DNA from: Thinopyrum elongatum
Taxonomy: Eukaryota; Streptophyta; Magnoliopsida; Poales; Poaceae
Reading direction: 5' to 3'
Length of the DNA: 64,000 bases
NCBI GenBank assembly: GCA_011799875.1
Contig: CM022302.1
Span: forward strand, 319,404,144 to 319,468,143
The notes under the pieces are model-generated. The model had not been told where the DNA came from. It was given only the letters and a program-made list of their open reading frames with translations, and searched no databases. The translations under genes were made by a program, and so were the position numbers. Shown here piece after piece: positions 12,759-23,628 of the stretch (positions are counted from its first letter, which is position 1; every line of letters begins with the position of its first letter).

Positions 12759-13460
12759 CTACTTCTTGTGACGCTTGCAGCTACTGCTCTGCTTGTGGCT
12801 CGATCTAGCCTCATCGATTTCAGTAACAAGGCACTTCCTCATGTCAACGATCTGCCTGTGCATCTCGTAGCAAGTGTACACGCTCTTGGCCATGAACCTG
12901 AGGTGGGGTTCATCCAGTTGCTGCATCCAGGCCCCGTGCCAGGATACGGGACGTGTTCTGTTGGCATCCTACTTCATCTTTTCGTAGTATGGGTCGATGA
13001 TGGCCGAGGCGAGTTCAACCAGGGAGTCCTTCTTCGTGCCGCCCCAGACCCTGTAGTGCTCACGGATTTCGACAAGGTTCTTGCAAGCCAAGCCTGTAAC
13101 ACTGAGCGCTTTTACATCATCGGTGGTTTCCACCGTAGTGAACTTGTATTCGGTGCTGTTGACAAACCTGGCGAAACGGTCGCAAGGCTCTGTGGCCATG
13201 CAGTAGTGCTAGATGAGGACATGATGGCGCATGCACAAGTGGGCGATGGCAACCTTCTGATCTATGTTGGGATGACTGCCGGTGTACTGGTGGTCGATGC
13301 CGACCACCTTGTACTTGTCTTGAGCAAGCAACTGCTCAACGGTGTTGATGTAGTCGTCCACCACGGCCGGGTCGATGGTGTACACCACTGAGAGATCCGT
13401 CTCCCTCGCGTGGGTCTCCACTTTATAATCGCCGAACTCCATTGGAGCACCGCTAGACAT
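12759..13460 (-). pseudogene. 3'-5' exonuclease-like (DEDDy, WRN-exo type) gene, CACTA-L copy
   Basis: Reads as 233 codons from ATG 13460 to TAG 12759 with two internal stops, at 13211-13209 (in VLI*HYC) and about 12969 (in EKMK*DAN). The layout follows plant Werner-type exonucleases: Exo I near residues 54-60 (VGIDHQYT), an LCMRHHVL core strand, Exo II near VETTDDVKAL, and a NLVEIREHY helix. The Exo I motif has lost its acid: it reads D-H-Q, whereas the CACTA-R copy keeps D-L-E. Exo III also differs, with KSVYTCYEM where CACTA-R has YSAKDAY. The copy should therefore be inactive even without the stops. The 3' end faces the transposon terminus, in the same position as in CACTA-R. The C-terminus is Ser/Lys-rich. 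Fold and function are inferred from motifs. Confidence 0.7.
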
Positions 13461-13959
13461 CCCCTCTCTATGTGACGTCGTGGGTGTGCTTGTTGTGTTG
13501 TCGGGTGTGATCGAAAGTTTGAAGAGACTAAGGTTATTATAATGGCCGTGGGAATTAAAGGGGAAGCCGGACAGCCTGGAATATCGGCATGCCCGGATGG
13601 CAGTTCTAATTTGCAGCGCGTAACTCCATCATGCCGCACGTAATTGCATCATGTGGCGACGCGTGCGGCGCAACCGCATGCATATGGGGCCCCCGACGTG
13701 ATCATGCGCAGGCCCAACTGCTGGCAGAGCGCACGAGGAGGGACACGAGCAGAGCGCTCCGCGGTCGCCTCAACGGCGAGAAACCATATATATGCATATA
13801 GCAGTTGAACATGCAAGGAAAAGCTGTCCACAAGCCGAGTGCGTGGAGGTACGCGAGCAGAGCGCGCTGACGGACGCGAGCACAGCGCGCTGCGGTGCCT
13901 AACGGCGAGCACAGCGCGCCGAAGGATGCGAGCAGAGGCCAGCACAATGATACGTGGCA
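13461..13959 (-). promoter_or_regulatory. 5' flank of the exonuclease gene in CACTA-L
   Basis: GC-rich sequence with imperfect repeats of 'gcgagcacagcgcgc' (13735-13935). It is homologous, inverted, to the 5' flank of the CACTA-R exonuclease gene at about 37680-38050 ('ctgttcaactgctatatg', 'gcatgcggttgcgcc'). Conservation of this flank between copies suggests a promoter, but no core promoter element can be fixed. Confidence 0.4.
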
Positions 13960-14392
13960 AATAAGACGAACTGTGCGAGCGATGACGGAGACATTAAGCA
14001 CGAATCAGATTAGAGTTGCGTGTGCGATACATGGCATACAGTTGATCCATCCGAGCTGTTTGTGATGGAATAAGCCGTGTGTGTTGAGGGCAAATGCTTG
14101 CTGGTATACAACCATCTGCGATTGATGAATTCATGACCGACGGGTTCCCTAGTGTGGTCCGTGTGAGATGTGATATGCTCTGTCTATAGAACAATAACAT
14201 ATATACTTATAAGAACAGCATTGCATGACCAAATTAAGCATACAATTACATAAGTGACTACACACATAACATTTCCACACACCAAAGTAAGCAATTACAT
14301 GCATACTAAACTAGGAGAAACGAGCATCTAATCATCTACATCTTGTTGCGATGACGTTTGCCATTGCTCTGCTTCCGGCTGGATCCCTGGTC
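13960..14392 (-). repeat. Second, truncated copy of the CACTA-L left end
   Basis: Repeats in direct orientation the sequence at about 12160-12790: subterminal 'gtgtgcgat..catacagttgatcc' motifs, 'aacaacatatat.cacttata.g', 'tacatgcata.ta.actagga', and then the last codons of an exonuclease gene (minus strand, GKRHRNKM ending at TAG near 14332, against CKRHKK in the first copy). It stops abruptly near 14392 against the F-box segment. CACTA-L therefore has a duplicated terminus, the inner one truncated. Confidence 0.6.
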
Positions 14393-14764
14393 GTGAATGG
14401 TTAATAAAATCTAGGTCTATTGCATTTTAAGGTCAAAATAGTACTACCAATCTACGAGTCTCATATGATGCCATTTCAACGATTGTACCACAAAAGCCCA
14501 AAATATTACAAGGTTCAAATTCCAGAGTTACATGGCTCAAATTCAAAGATTACATGGTTCAAACTGATATTAGAAATGAAATTCAGCTCATTCAACTGCA
14601 AACGCCCGTGCTGATCAGCTGAACATGGATATAAGAGAGGTTCAAACTAAAAATTAAAATAGTAAGGTCGCTTTCCAAACCTCGTCATTTCTGCAAAGGG
14701 ATCAGCCGCTGACAAGTTGTATGGGTTTGACACAATGACTTCCAATTACTCTGTCATATGCTCT
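14393..14764. other. Non-coding spacer 3' of the F-box pseudogene
   Basis: AT-rich, with a short triplicated phrase ('aaggttcaaattccagagttacatggctcaaattcaaagattacatggttcaa', 14510-14560). No gene is seen. It is likely the 3' UTR of the captured F-box gene. Confidence 0.35.
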
Positions 14765-16579
14765 TCAAATACAAAGTTTAGCTTTTTTGGAGCCTCTTCC
14801 ATTCTGCAGTAGCTGCCGACTCTGATCAACAAACCATTCATCTTTCCTAATTAAATGCGTGTTCAACCTCAGTACCTTCAGCACCCTTGCTCTGGCAAGA
14901 AAGAACCTGGCAAATGTAATCTCTGTTAAGGTCCCTCGGTAGTAGTTCAAAGTAATATTTGAGAGATGCAGATCCAGGCATTCGATGTGATTGTCATTAT
15001 AAACATTATCCACCTCCGGGCCTATTATTATCTGCAAAAGAAGCGAACATGTTAGTGCCTACATGCAGTTTTGAACACTACTACACGCCTATTTGGTTTG
15101 CAGGATTTGTAAAATGCACCAACGTGCCATCTTCGATCTGACATGATTAACATGGGCATTTGATTACAATCTAGAAAAATGTAGCCTTCTTCACAAGAGG
15201 TTGGATTGGATGAAAAATTCCCTAAGAAAACTAGTACAGATGAATCCAAAGGAGAAATGCTTATGGATTGTAACCATATGAATCAAGCAACCAATATGGG
15301 GTGGGGGGTGTATGTCCTGAAATCCTCCAAAATTCCTTCAGAAATCGTAGTACATTGTCATTGTAAACTTGGGAAAAGGTGCAAAAAATTGAACTCCCTT
15401 ATGGTTAACATTTAACAGGAAAGGAACATCACCTCGATATACAGCTTCTTCAGGCACGGAAAGGATCTCAGGAAACTAACAACTTGGTCCAGGTTGGGGC
15501 CGACAGATTCTAGTGCCAAGACCTTCACTGTGCGCAGAATCTGGGTGAAGCTTTGCTGGATGACAGACGAAGATACATCTTCAAAACTAGAAATAATGTG
15601 GATATCAAGAAGGAGAGGTAGAAGGCGACTGATGTACCTAAAAGTAGTAGTATTTGACAGACGAGTAGCCCACCACTGTCAATTTTGGCGAAGAAATGAC
15701 ATTGATTCTTGTTGGACCTTGTTGATCAACTACAAGTAATCTCTCAAGTGAAGGTGTGTCCTCAATGACCATATTGTGGTCCACCTTTTGTGATCTCTCG
15801 TTGCAGCACCAGCAACACACATAAATAGTCCAGAGAGTCCTGGAGGTGATGTGGAAGCTACTCGACCAATTCATCGCCTGAAGACGAAGGAACTCGAGTG
15901 CAGTACAGCCGCGGAGCAGGCGCTCCATGTCATCCTTTGGGATGCAGACGGCGACGAGCTCGAGGTGCTTCAGTCGTGGTAGGAAAAGAGCGGGCGCGTC
16001 ATTAAGGGGGGAAATGGCAGTTCATGAACTTGGCGAAGCGCAGCATGGGCGCGAAGCGGAGCGCGGACGTTGGCAGCGAGCACGTATGCCCATCATTAAA
16101 ACTAAGCTCCTCGAGTTGATCTAGGGCGGGGGATTAGGACCACTCGTTAAGCTTGTCTCGGTCCTTGCCATTGGAACGGAACTTGCCCGTGATAAGGCCT
16201 CTGATTGGGCCATGGTGACAGCCGAGGATCTGGGAGAACACATCCAAGCTTTTGCGATAGCCATGGCAGAGCTCGTGGGCGTCGAGGAGGTTGAGAGGGG
16301 TGGAGAGCCATAGGGGGCGCTACCGCCGGGAAAGGGCAGTTGTCCTCGCCCCATATTTGATTGGGAGGAGGGATATGATGACTGTCAACATATCATCGGG
16401 GAGGCTGCTGGAGTCACTTGCGGTTCTTTCTCGACCCGCCTCCACTTGTTGGCAGCCTCGTTCTCCACCTCATCGGCGGCGACGGAAACCTCTTTCTCCA
16501 TATTCACGCCGTGCTCCGATGCTTCAGCAGCCCCGGCGTCACCACTCCCTCCGATGGGGCGCTTCGGTGGAATCCTCAT
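14765..16579 (-). pseudogene. F-box/LRR/FBD protein gene fragment captured by CACTA-L
   Basis: Reading 5' to 3' on the minus strand: a short leader (MRIPPKRPI..., ATG 16579), then in another frame an F-box (SSLPDDMLTVIISLLPIKY, about 16410-16350) with RTTALSRR followed by a stop where Trp is expected. Leucine-rich segments follow (FAPMLRFAKFMNCHFP; LERLLRGCTALEFLRLQ, near 15930-15870), then LDQVVSFLRSFPCLKKLYIE. An intron of 15432-15032 (GT..AG) precedes a final exon with an FBD-like segment (IECLDLHLSNITLNYYRG, about 15000) ending at 14765. F-box proteins are substrate receptors of SCF ubiquitin ligases. Frameshifts and at least two stops make this copy non-functional. The retained intron means capture at DNA level, not via mRNA. 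Confidence 0.75.
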
Positions 16580-17590
16580 ACACTGACGGCTTTGACGACT
16601 GAGAGCGGCGTCGAGGATGCGGGCGGACAGAGAGGATTGTGTGTGTGGCAAGGATGGGGGTGCCAGCTTTGAGGACTGAGAGCGGCATTGAGGATGCGGG
16701 CGGAGAGAGAGGATTGTGTGTGTGGCGAGGATGGGGGTGCGGCCGCTCGGGCGCGCCTTTAATACGGACCAGTGGGAGCGAGGCGGGTGGCGGTCAAAGG
16801 TTGTCTCGCTTCCCGGTGAGCCTGCGCGGCGGACTTCTGGCATTCCTATACCATCATTTCATGGAGCAAGGCCGGCAGGCCATTAATATGGAGCAGTGGG
16901 AGCGAGGTGGGCGGCGGTCAAAGGGCTGGCTCGCCTCCCGGTGAGCCTGCGCGGTGGACTGCTGGCACGCCTACCGTCATTTCACACAGCTACTAGCACG
17001 CCCCACGGTGAGTGCATAGTGAACACGCGCATGCCTCGGCCTCCCGGTCTGCCTCCTAGCATGCGTCTCGTCAACTCACGCATGCTCGTACGGCAACCGG
17101 GACGCGTGCGCGGCACGTATTATATTGATTTTTCCTTTTTGATGATTAATTATGCCGCTTTATTGCTTAACCGAAGCACGGCACTTAAATTGTTGGTCTA
17201 ACGCACACGGTTCGAATAAAGAGTTCATTTGCGATATTGGTTGATAATTATTTATAACTTCCTGTATGTAAGAAGATTATATCAAAACTTGTCTCAAATT
17301 TGAAAAAAAAATATCACAGTCTATTGGTGTCCATATGACACCATGATAAGTTTCATGAATTTCAACTTAGTTTTGGATTTATTGGATTTTAAAATCAAGA
17401 TTCTAGATGTTAGAAATTTCTTGCATGGGGACTAAACATGCACCAGGGACACGTACACATATGATTTTGCAATCCATTTTCATGCACTATCACGGGTCTC
17501 ATGTAGATCAAATTTGATTTTGCACATTTAAATCCCTGGGAAATCAATCAATGTATAAAAAACAAATAGATGTTATCTATTTTTTTCAAT
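16580..17590. other. Spacer with GC-rich repeats and one partial 503-bp-type unit
   Basis: 16600-17060 is GC-rich with duplicated phrases ('gaggatgcgggcgga..agaggattgtgtgtgtggc' twice near 16613 and 16691; 'cgcttcccggtgagcctgcgcgg' type at 16808 and 16938). The second phrase has an inverted counterpart at 36776-36830 in CACTA-R. About 17270-17560 is an inverted, diverged partial copy of the 503-bp unit that forms the array at 34150-36515 (for example 'cttgcatggggactaaacatgcacc'). No gene. Confidence 0.45.
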
Positions 17591-17599
17591 TTTCAACAC

Positions 17600-19850
17600 T
17601 AAACTCCTTTGGTCGCATGTTCGCTGCAGAAAAAGTTTGACATGCATCTTTGGGCCACATGCACGCGGTGGTCCTACGACACTCACTCGTGTGGGCCCGC
17701 GAGGTTGCCGTCTAGCACTATTGCATGCGATGAGAGAGGTTAATTTGACCAACAAGGATGGTCATTTTTTGGTTTTTGTTATACGTACGGTAGGAGTATA
17801 TATATATAGTACGCATTGAAGTGGGTGGCCGGGGACAATACTACGCATCATATAGGACACTCACTCGCATGCGATGCTTCCATCCGTGGGCCCGCGAGGT
17901 TGTCCTCCATCACTTTGACCCAACAAGGAGGTTTCTTTTTGGGTTGTGTTGCGGTAGGAGTATATAGTACGCGTCGAAGAGGGGAGGAGGGGGCCGGGGC
18001 AGCACATATATACTACACACACGTCTCCGTGTGGGGACTTTTTGGTTTCCGAGGCAGGTGCCACAAAGAAGTTGTGCATATTGGGTATTAAAAACATCAC
18101 CAACACATTTGGCCACATGCAGACGATGGTTGTCACTCATTCGCCTACGACTCTTCCCTCTATGGGCCCGCGAGGTCTTCGTCCATCTAATATATGACAC
18201 AACGAGAAAGGTAATTTGACGAACAAGGAGGATTATTTTCGGGTTGTGTTACGGTACGTACGGAGGAGTATATATTATGCGTTGAAGAGGGAAGGGGGCA
18301 ACATATATATACTACGTGTCATGAACCTCGGTTCGTGTGTGGGGGACTTAAAGGTTTCCGAGCCAGGTGCCACATCAAAGTTCTGCATATATATTAGGAA
18401 TTCAAACATCACAATCACACATCTCCATACATATGTGTTTGGCCCACAAGCAAGCGATGGCGGTTGTCCTCTAGCACTCAATCACGGGGTTATCGGCGAG
18501 ATGCTTCATCCATCACTGTGTGCCTGCTTGGTCAATCACTTCAACCGACAGCGATAGAGGTTAATTTGACTTATAATTAGGAGGGGATTAAATTTTGGTA
18601 CGTCTTATATGGTTCGGTACATGCAACTATACTTCACGCGCATGTGTACGCATGAATCCCTCCCACCGGGTCGAAGTGGTGGGGGGGGGGGGGAGCACGC
18701 GACACATCATGAACCAGATCTGTGTGGGGACTGTGCGTTTATCGACGCATGCATGCACCACATCAAAATGTTGTGCTTTTGGTATTCAAACATATATGCA
18801 TGCATCACGCATGTCCATACATATGTTTGGGGCACATACATGCAGTGGTTATCTTTGGACACTCTCCCTTGCTTGGTTATCATCGACGGCCTATATATTC
18901 GTGGGCCCGCGTGGACGTCTCCATCACTTCGACCAACAATGCAAGAGAGGTTACCAGGGTGGATTCTTCTTCTCTTGGTTCGCATTACCGTATAGTCATA
19001 CGTCGATCATGGTGAGATTCGAGACCTAAGTTTGAGGGATCGCATACACATGAATGAAAGTTGTGCATTGGGTATATTCAAACACAACATGACACTTCAT
19101 ACATATGTTTGGGCCACATGCACGCAGTGGTTATCTTCAGGCACTCCCTCGCGTGGTTATTGGCGACAAGCTAGCCTATTTTGTGGGGCCGCGTGTGGAA
19201 CGTCAGTGGATGACTTTGACCCAACAAACAAGAGAGGTTATATGACCAAGGTGGTGATTCTTCTTGGTTAGTCTTACAATACGCCTTGGTGAGATGCCCC
19301 CTCCCACTGACTCAAAGTGTGTGTGAGGGGGGGCACAGTACTACTTCGTACTAGATGAACCTCCGTGGGGTTGGGGATGCCCGGTTAATTTGTGATGCAC
19401 ATGTGCCACATCAAATTTGTGATTTGGTTATTTAAATATCATAGCACATCATTTTCACACACACACATTGGGCCACCCGCAGGTGTGGTTGGTAAGTGGT
19501 GTCACCCATCTAACGCCAGAAGATCACATCTGTGGGCCCGCACATGTTCCACATTTGATCAGAAGCAAAGGGGGGAGGGGGGTTGATGTACTCCTTTCGG
19601 TTTTGTGTTACGGTACGGTGAGATGTCAGACCTAGCTATTTGGGGGCATGCGTTCATAGCTAGGATTCCCCTCCCGGTAACACGAAGTGTGTGGGGGGGG
19701 GGGGCTAGCAATAATAACGTGCGCTTTGTGCGATAGGTGCCACTTCAAAGTTGTGCATTGGGTATTTGAACATAAAACCACCCTTTTCATTCATATATTT
19801 GGTCCACATGCAAGTGTGTTCATGTTCTGACCCTTTCCCGCGTTTTTTTG
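17600..19850. repeat. Degenerate tandem array (~0.28-0.46 kb units) in CACTA-L
   Basis: About seven units are marked by 'TTTGGGCCACATGCA'-type sequence near 17648, 18108, 18439, 18826, 19108, 19466 and 19797. Each also carries 'gaggttaatttgacc.acaa.gagg', 'gtgtggggact' and 'caaagttgtgcattgggtattcaaaca'. Spacing varies from about 280 to 460 bp. G-runs occur at about 18680 and 19691. CACTA-R has a different array in the equivalent interior. No coding potential is supported. Confidence 0.65.
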
Positions 19851-20118
19851 GCAAAATTTATAAACAGCAGACGAGTCGGACGTAGCAACAGTTTGCGATC
19901 GGGTACGAAATAGACACGGTTCCCTAGGACTACCCGTGTGCCGCGCCCCTGCCCCTCACCTGTCACCCACATGATCACACTAGATTGGGCTCCACGAGGC
20001 TTCCCTCCCCCTCTCGAAAATATCTACTCCCTCGCAATCTCGAAAATATCTACCCGCGTAGATGGTTTTTCTGTTTGATAGCACACGATTAGTATGTCTG
20101 GACCGTGTGCGATGTCTG

Positions 20119-20482
20119 TTACTCCCGCTCTGCTTCAATCAGTAGATCCAAATTGTCAGTAGCCCCGGCATTTTACTCCCGCCCCGCTTTGCTTCGATCC
20201 CTTGATCCAAATTTTCGGTAGCCCCGCCATTTTACTCCCGCCTAGTAAAATTTTCAGTACCCGCGGCATTTCCTCAAACACCAACTTGGACCCCCTCCAC
20301 ACACACACCCCAAATCCTTCACTCACCCCAAATCCCCCACTCACACACATACACACCACCCCTCCCTCGCTCCAAACCTAGCTAGGTCACCGCCGCTGCA
20401 CCGCCTCCATCGTCAACCTCTGCCGTCTGCCCGTGCAGTTTACCCATCGATATACATACCCTAGCCGCCCTGAGTTTCTTAG
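20119..20482 (+). promoter_or_regulatory. 5' flank of the CACTA-L B3 gene with short direct repeats
   Basis: Two tandem copies of a roughly 53-bp phrase ('ttactcccgc..tgcttc.atc..tagatccaaatt.tc.gtagcccc.gcatt', about 20119 and 20172) and a third partial copy near 20233 precede a C-rich leader and the ATG at 20483. Upstream, 19890-20120 has 'cagtttgcgatcgg' and 'ccgtgtgcgatg' motifs like those of the transposon ends. It probably contains the promoter. No TATA box is assigned. Confidence 0.4.
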
Positions 20483-22737
20483 ATGACGCATGCGATACGC
20501 CCCCTTTCCCAGAGATCCCCATCCACACCCCCCTCCGCCACTCCAGAGCATCGCAGCCTAAGCCTGGCTACACTTCCCGGGGAGCTCGAGGAGCGAATGG
20601 CCCAAAAGAGCTTTACCGCGGCCTCTTTGCCCGACGTCAGCGAGGTGGCCGCAGAGGAAGCTGACGACGATGACTGGACCTGGATTGAGCCTTTCAATCA
20701 GCAGGCTAGAGTATTCTGGCATGTCGTGAACTCTGGCTACGACATTGAGGTTGTCGACACCGATGGCTTGACGCGGGTTATGTCACAGGTTAAGTTGCCC
20801 ACCCCCAACCCTTCGGGTTTGACAGCCGTCGATCTCATCGATGGCACTGCCGCTGATCTCCTGCGGCTCGTTATGAATAATTTGCCATCCTTCATCGCCA
20901 TGGAGCCCCTTTTGTCATTTTTGAAGGACACATTCTGCGACACTGGCCTGGGATCCTCAGCTAGCAATTCAGACCTCATCGACGGTGACCATGAGGAGGA
21001 GCCAATCTGTGACAAGTGAGGAAACCCATGATTTGTTTTCTCAAACCCCTTTTGTAGTGAGAACCTGTCCAGTATTTATTGCTATATTAGATTGTTTGCA
21101 TTACACCTTGTTTATTTCTATGGTTTATGGTTGTTCGGTTGTTTGTAGTTAGCATATGTCAAGTTTCAATTGCCATCTTTGGTTGTCCGTAGTATGCCTT
21201 GTTTATTTCAGCTATTAACAGTGTGATGTTCTATATGTGCTAGTATGAACTGTGCAGTTCAATTTCATCAATACCAAATTTAACAATAGCTCTATGAATG
21301 ACTATATTTGGTTGCTATTAAGCATGTTGTACTCCCTCCGAATCTTTTTAGTTCGCATATAAGATTTGTCTAAAGTCAAGCCTCTTAAAGTTTGACCAAC
21401 TTTATAGAACAAAATACCAACATTCAGAATATGAAATAAATATTAGTATATGTGTCATGACTTAAATTTTCATATTGTATAACTTTAGCATGCTAGATGT
21501 TGATATTTTTTCATATAAATAAGATCAAACTTTATGAAGTTTGACTTCAAACAATTCTTATATGCAGAGTAAAAAGGACCGAAGGGAGTATTGAACACGC
21601 CTTTGCATTTGATTTAACAATGGCACTGTTTGGATACTCTAACATAGCTAGAGGTTAGAGTTAGTTTCTAGCTCATGACAATTAAAAGGGAGAGAGAGAG
21701 ATTGGTGGAATAGTTGATTGTATTGCTTGAGCCTCGTGGGCATATATATAGGAGTACATGGTCATCTTGGAGTACAAGTCAAGGTAGAATAAATCCTACG
21801 CTATCCTACATTTCCTAAATAACAATGATACTCAACAATGACTAACCCTGAACTAACTCTAGCCAAAGATGTGTTTGGATGATAGTGTTAGATTGACAAT
21901 AAATGCACTAGGAGAACTAGCTCCAATCAGCACCTCTTGGGTGGGATAGTTGTTTTGGGTGGGTTTGACGCAACTAGCTCAAACTAGCCCTCATGTTTGG
22001 ATACTTTAGGGCTATTTGAGCCCAAACTAGTTCATACTAACTCTAACCCATGGATCCAAACAGGGCCAATAACTAGTGTACTTAGACCTGCACAATACAA
22101 GTTTGAATGACTATGTTTGCTTGTTTTTAAATATTAGGCTTGTTGCAGTTAATAACACACCTTTCCACTTCTTGTTTTTAAATATTAGGTTTTTAACAAT
22201 TTGGTCTTGCACATGTAGGTCCTGCTGTCAGAGGTTTTGACCCACAGTTTGACCCTTTTTGCATATGTGGAAATGAGTTGTCCATTAATATTAGTCAAGT
22301 CAAGACACTCAGAAAGATTGTTACGATAAATAAATTAGCGACAAAAAACAACAAGATCTTTGTCTACACAATGAAGAAGACATCAGTTCACTACGGGATG
22401 GTACTAACTGTTATACCTTGTCTTTTTAATTCCTTTGGGCCATTTCAAATCTGGAGAAAATATTTATGCATATCCTTGTTTTCAGGCCTTTCCAAAGCAG
22501 TTCACTGATGATTACCTCTCAAACCACATGTATGGTGAGGAGGCGAGGAAGGTTTTCATACAACACCCACGGTTCAATATTGAAGTGTTCCTGAAGAGGA
22601 CGAAGGATGGACGGTCAATCATCCATAGGCATTGGCCTAAAGTTGCAAAGACCTTCAACATCAATGAAGGCTCAATATTCGCCTTCCGCTTCAGTAGTTT
22701 TCCAGAGGAGATTCATCTGTCTATGTTCCATCTATGA
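20483..22737 (+). CDS. B3 DNA-binding domain protein encoded by CACTA-L
   Basis: Exon 1 (ATG 20483 to about 21014-21019) encodes about 178 residues with an acidic patch (EEADDDDWTWIEPF) and no recognised domain. A 1.2-kb intron holds two MITEs. Exon 2 is 22219-22400 (PAVRGFDPQFDPFC..., Lys-rich), then a GT..AG intron, and exon 3 is 22486-22737. Exons 2-3 form a B3-like domain: FPKQFTDDYLSNH, IEVFLKRTKDGRSIIHRHWP, then FNINEGSIFAFRFSSFPEEI as the end of the fold. B3 is a plant-specific sequence-reading DNA-binding domain. A second copy lies inverted at 30543-31199. The phase from exon 1 to exon 2 does not fit simply. The CACTA-R copy has an extra small exon there (about 31150-31199) that I cannot find here, so this gene may be broken at that step. 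Exons 2-3 have no stop. Confidence 0.6.
21332..21588. mobile_element. Stowaway-type MITE in the B3 intron
   Basis: Terminal inverted repeats begin CTCCCTCCGAATC (21332) and, from the other end, CTCCCTTCGGTCC, and extend for roughly 65 bp ('gcatataaga.ttgt.t.aagtcaa'). It is flanked by TA on both sides (21330-21331 and 21589-21590), the Stowaway/Mariner target site. Length 257 bp, non-coding. Confidence 0.9.
21622..22067. mobile_element. TIR MITE-like element (GGCMCTGTTTGGAT ends) in the B3 intron
   Basis: The left end is GGCACTGTTTGGATAC and the right end, inverted, is GGCCCTGTTTGGATCC. Both run into 'tagagttag' sequence. It is flanked by AAT on both sides (21619-21621 and 22068-22070). About 446 bp. 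The 3-bp duplication fits a PIF/Harbinger-like MITE, but the class is uncertain. The middle (about 21682-21850) looks like a separate short insertion. Confidence 0.55.
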
Positions 22738-22984
22738 TGCTAATTTCGAAAGGTTGTAGATGTTGCATGTGAAACTTGGTGCTGGTGCAGTTGTGTAATG
22801 GGGTAGCTGAGTGCTGAAGCTATATGATGTTGTACTCTGATGTATTTCAATTATGAAATCCTGCTTCCTTAATATGGAAATGAAATATATTGTGTGCTTA
22901 ATATGAAATGTCAATTAGATTAATAAATGGATTATTAATAATAGGGCAATTAGCCTGCTAATTTGGTTTTTCTATTGCACATGG

Positions 22985-23628
22985 TTATTGAGAAAAGACC
23001 GTGGGCGATGACTTCAGGCAACGAACACAGTTTCTCGGAATAAACCGTGTTGGATCAATGAACAATCACACATGACATCCTCTTGAAAACTGTTTGCTTT
23101 AGGCCACCTTGCGCAAATGTTTACCACATAAAAACTGTGTGTGATGGACAGCCTTTGCCACACAGTTTCTTCTATGCACCATGTGTGATGCATTCAATAA
23201 CGCAAATGATAAAATTGTTAATATCATGTGCAATGGCAACGCTATCACAAACGATTTAATGGGGAAAATTGTGTGTGATGTACCTGCGAACAGAAACGTT
23301 TTCCTTGGAGCGACTGTGTGGGATGTATATACGAATGGAAACGTTTAGCGGGGACTGACTGTCTGGGATGTTCTTACGACAAGAAACGATTTTGCCTGTA
23401 TAATTGTATTTTTTTTAGCACTACTGTACGTATAACTGTATTTGATCGCTCGCCGGTCGCACATTACCTCATTTTGCCGAGCGTGTGTGCCAGCAGGGCA
23501 TATCCCTGACGGTTTGTGGGTCATGTGGGAAGGACCCCCCTATCACAGTCACTCACTAGGCGACGGTTCAGAACGCCATCGCGGAAAGGGGTTAAAAACT
23601 GTTTGTATAACACCTCGCTGTACCAGTG
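22985..23628. repeat. CACTA-L right subterminal repeats and terminus
   Basis: Dense 'aaccgtgtgngatg' and 'cacacagttt' motifs, three copies of a roughly 44-bp unit (tgtgtgggatgtatatacgaatggaaacg type, 23271-23400), and the terminus ...GCTGTACCAGTG at 23628. The whole stretch is an inverted counterpart of 29547-30330 at the left end of CACTA-R. Confidence 0.8.

Larger units (their letters stand above)
11993..23628. mobile_element. CACTA-L, non-autonomous CACTA transposon with host-like genes
   Basis: The left end CAGTACTGCAGG (11993) and the right end ...TGTACCAGTG (23628) are flanked by identical 3-bp duplications AAT (11990-11992 and 23629-23631). Its ends match those of CACTA-R, inverted: CACTACTACAGG and CACTGGTACAG. 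The element is 11,636 bp. Contents: exonuclease-like pseudogene (minus), duplicated terminal segment, F-box/FBD pseudogene (minus), a 2.2-kb tandem array, and a B3-domain gene (plus). No TNP2-like coding sequence is present, so mobility would need a transposase supplied in trans. Confidence 0.85.

Noticed and set aside
12768..13391. 207-codon plus-strand open frame
   Set aside because: It is the complement of the exonuclease-like gene, which shows family motifs on the minus strand and has a homologous copy in CACTA-R.
17600..19850. Small ORFs of 60-144 codons in the tandem array
   Set aside because: They vary unit to unit with no conserved protein sequence.
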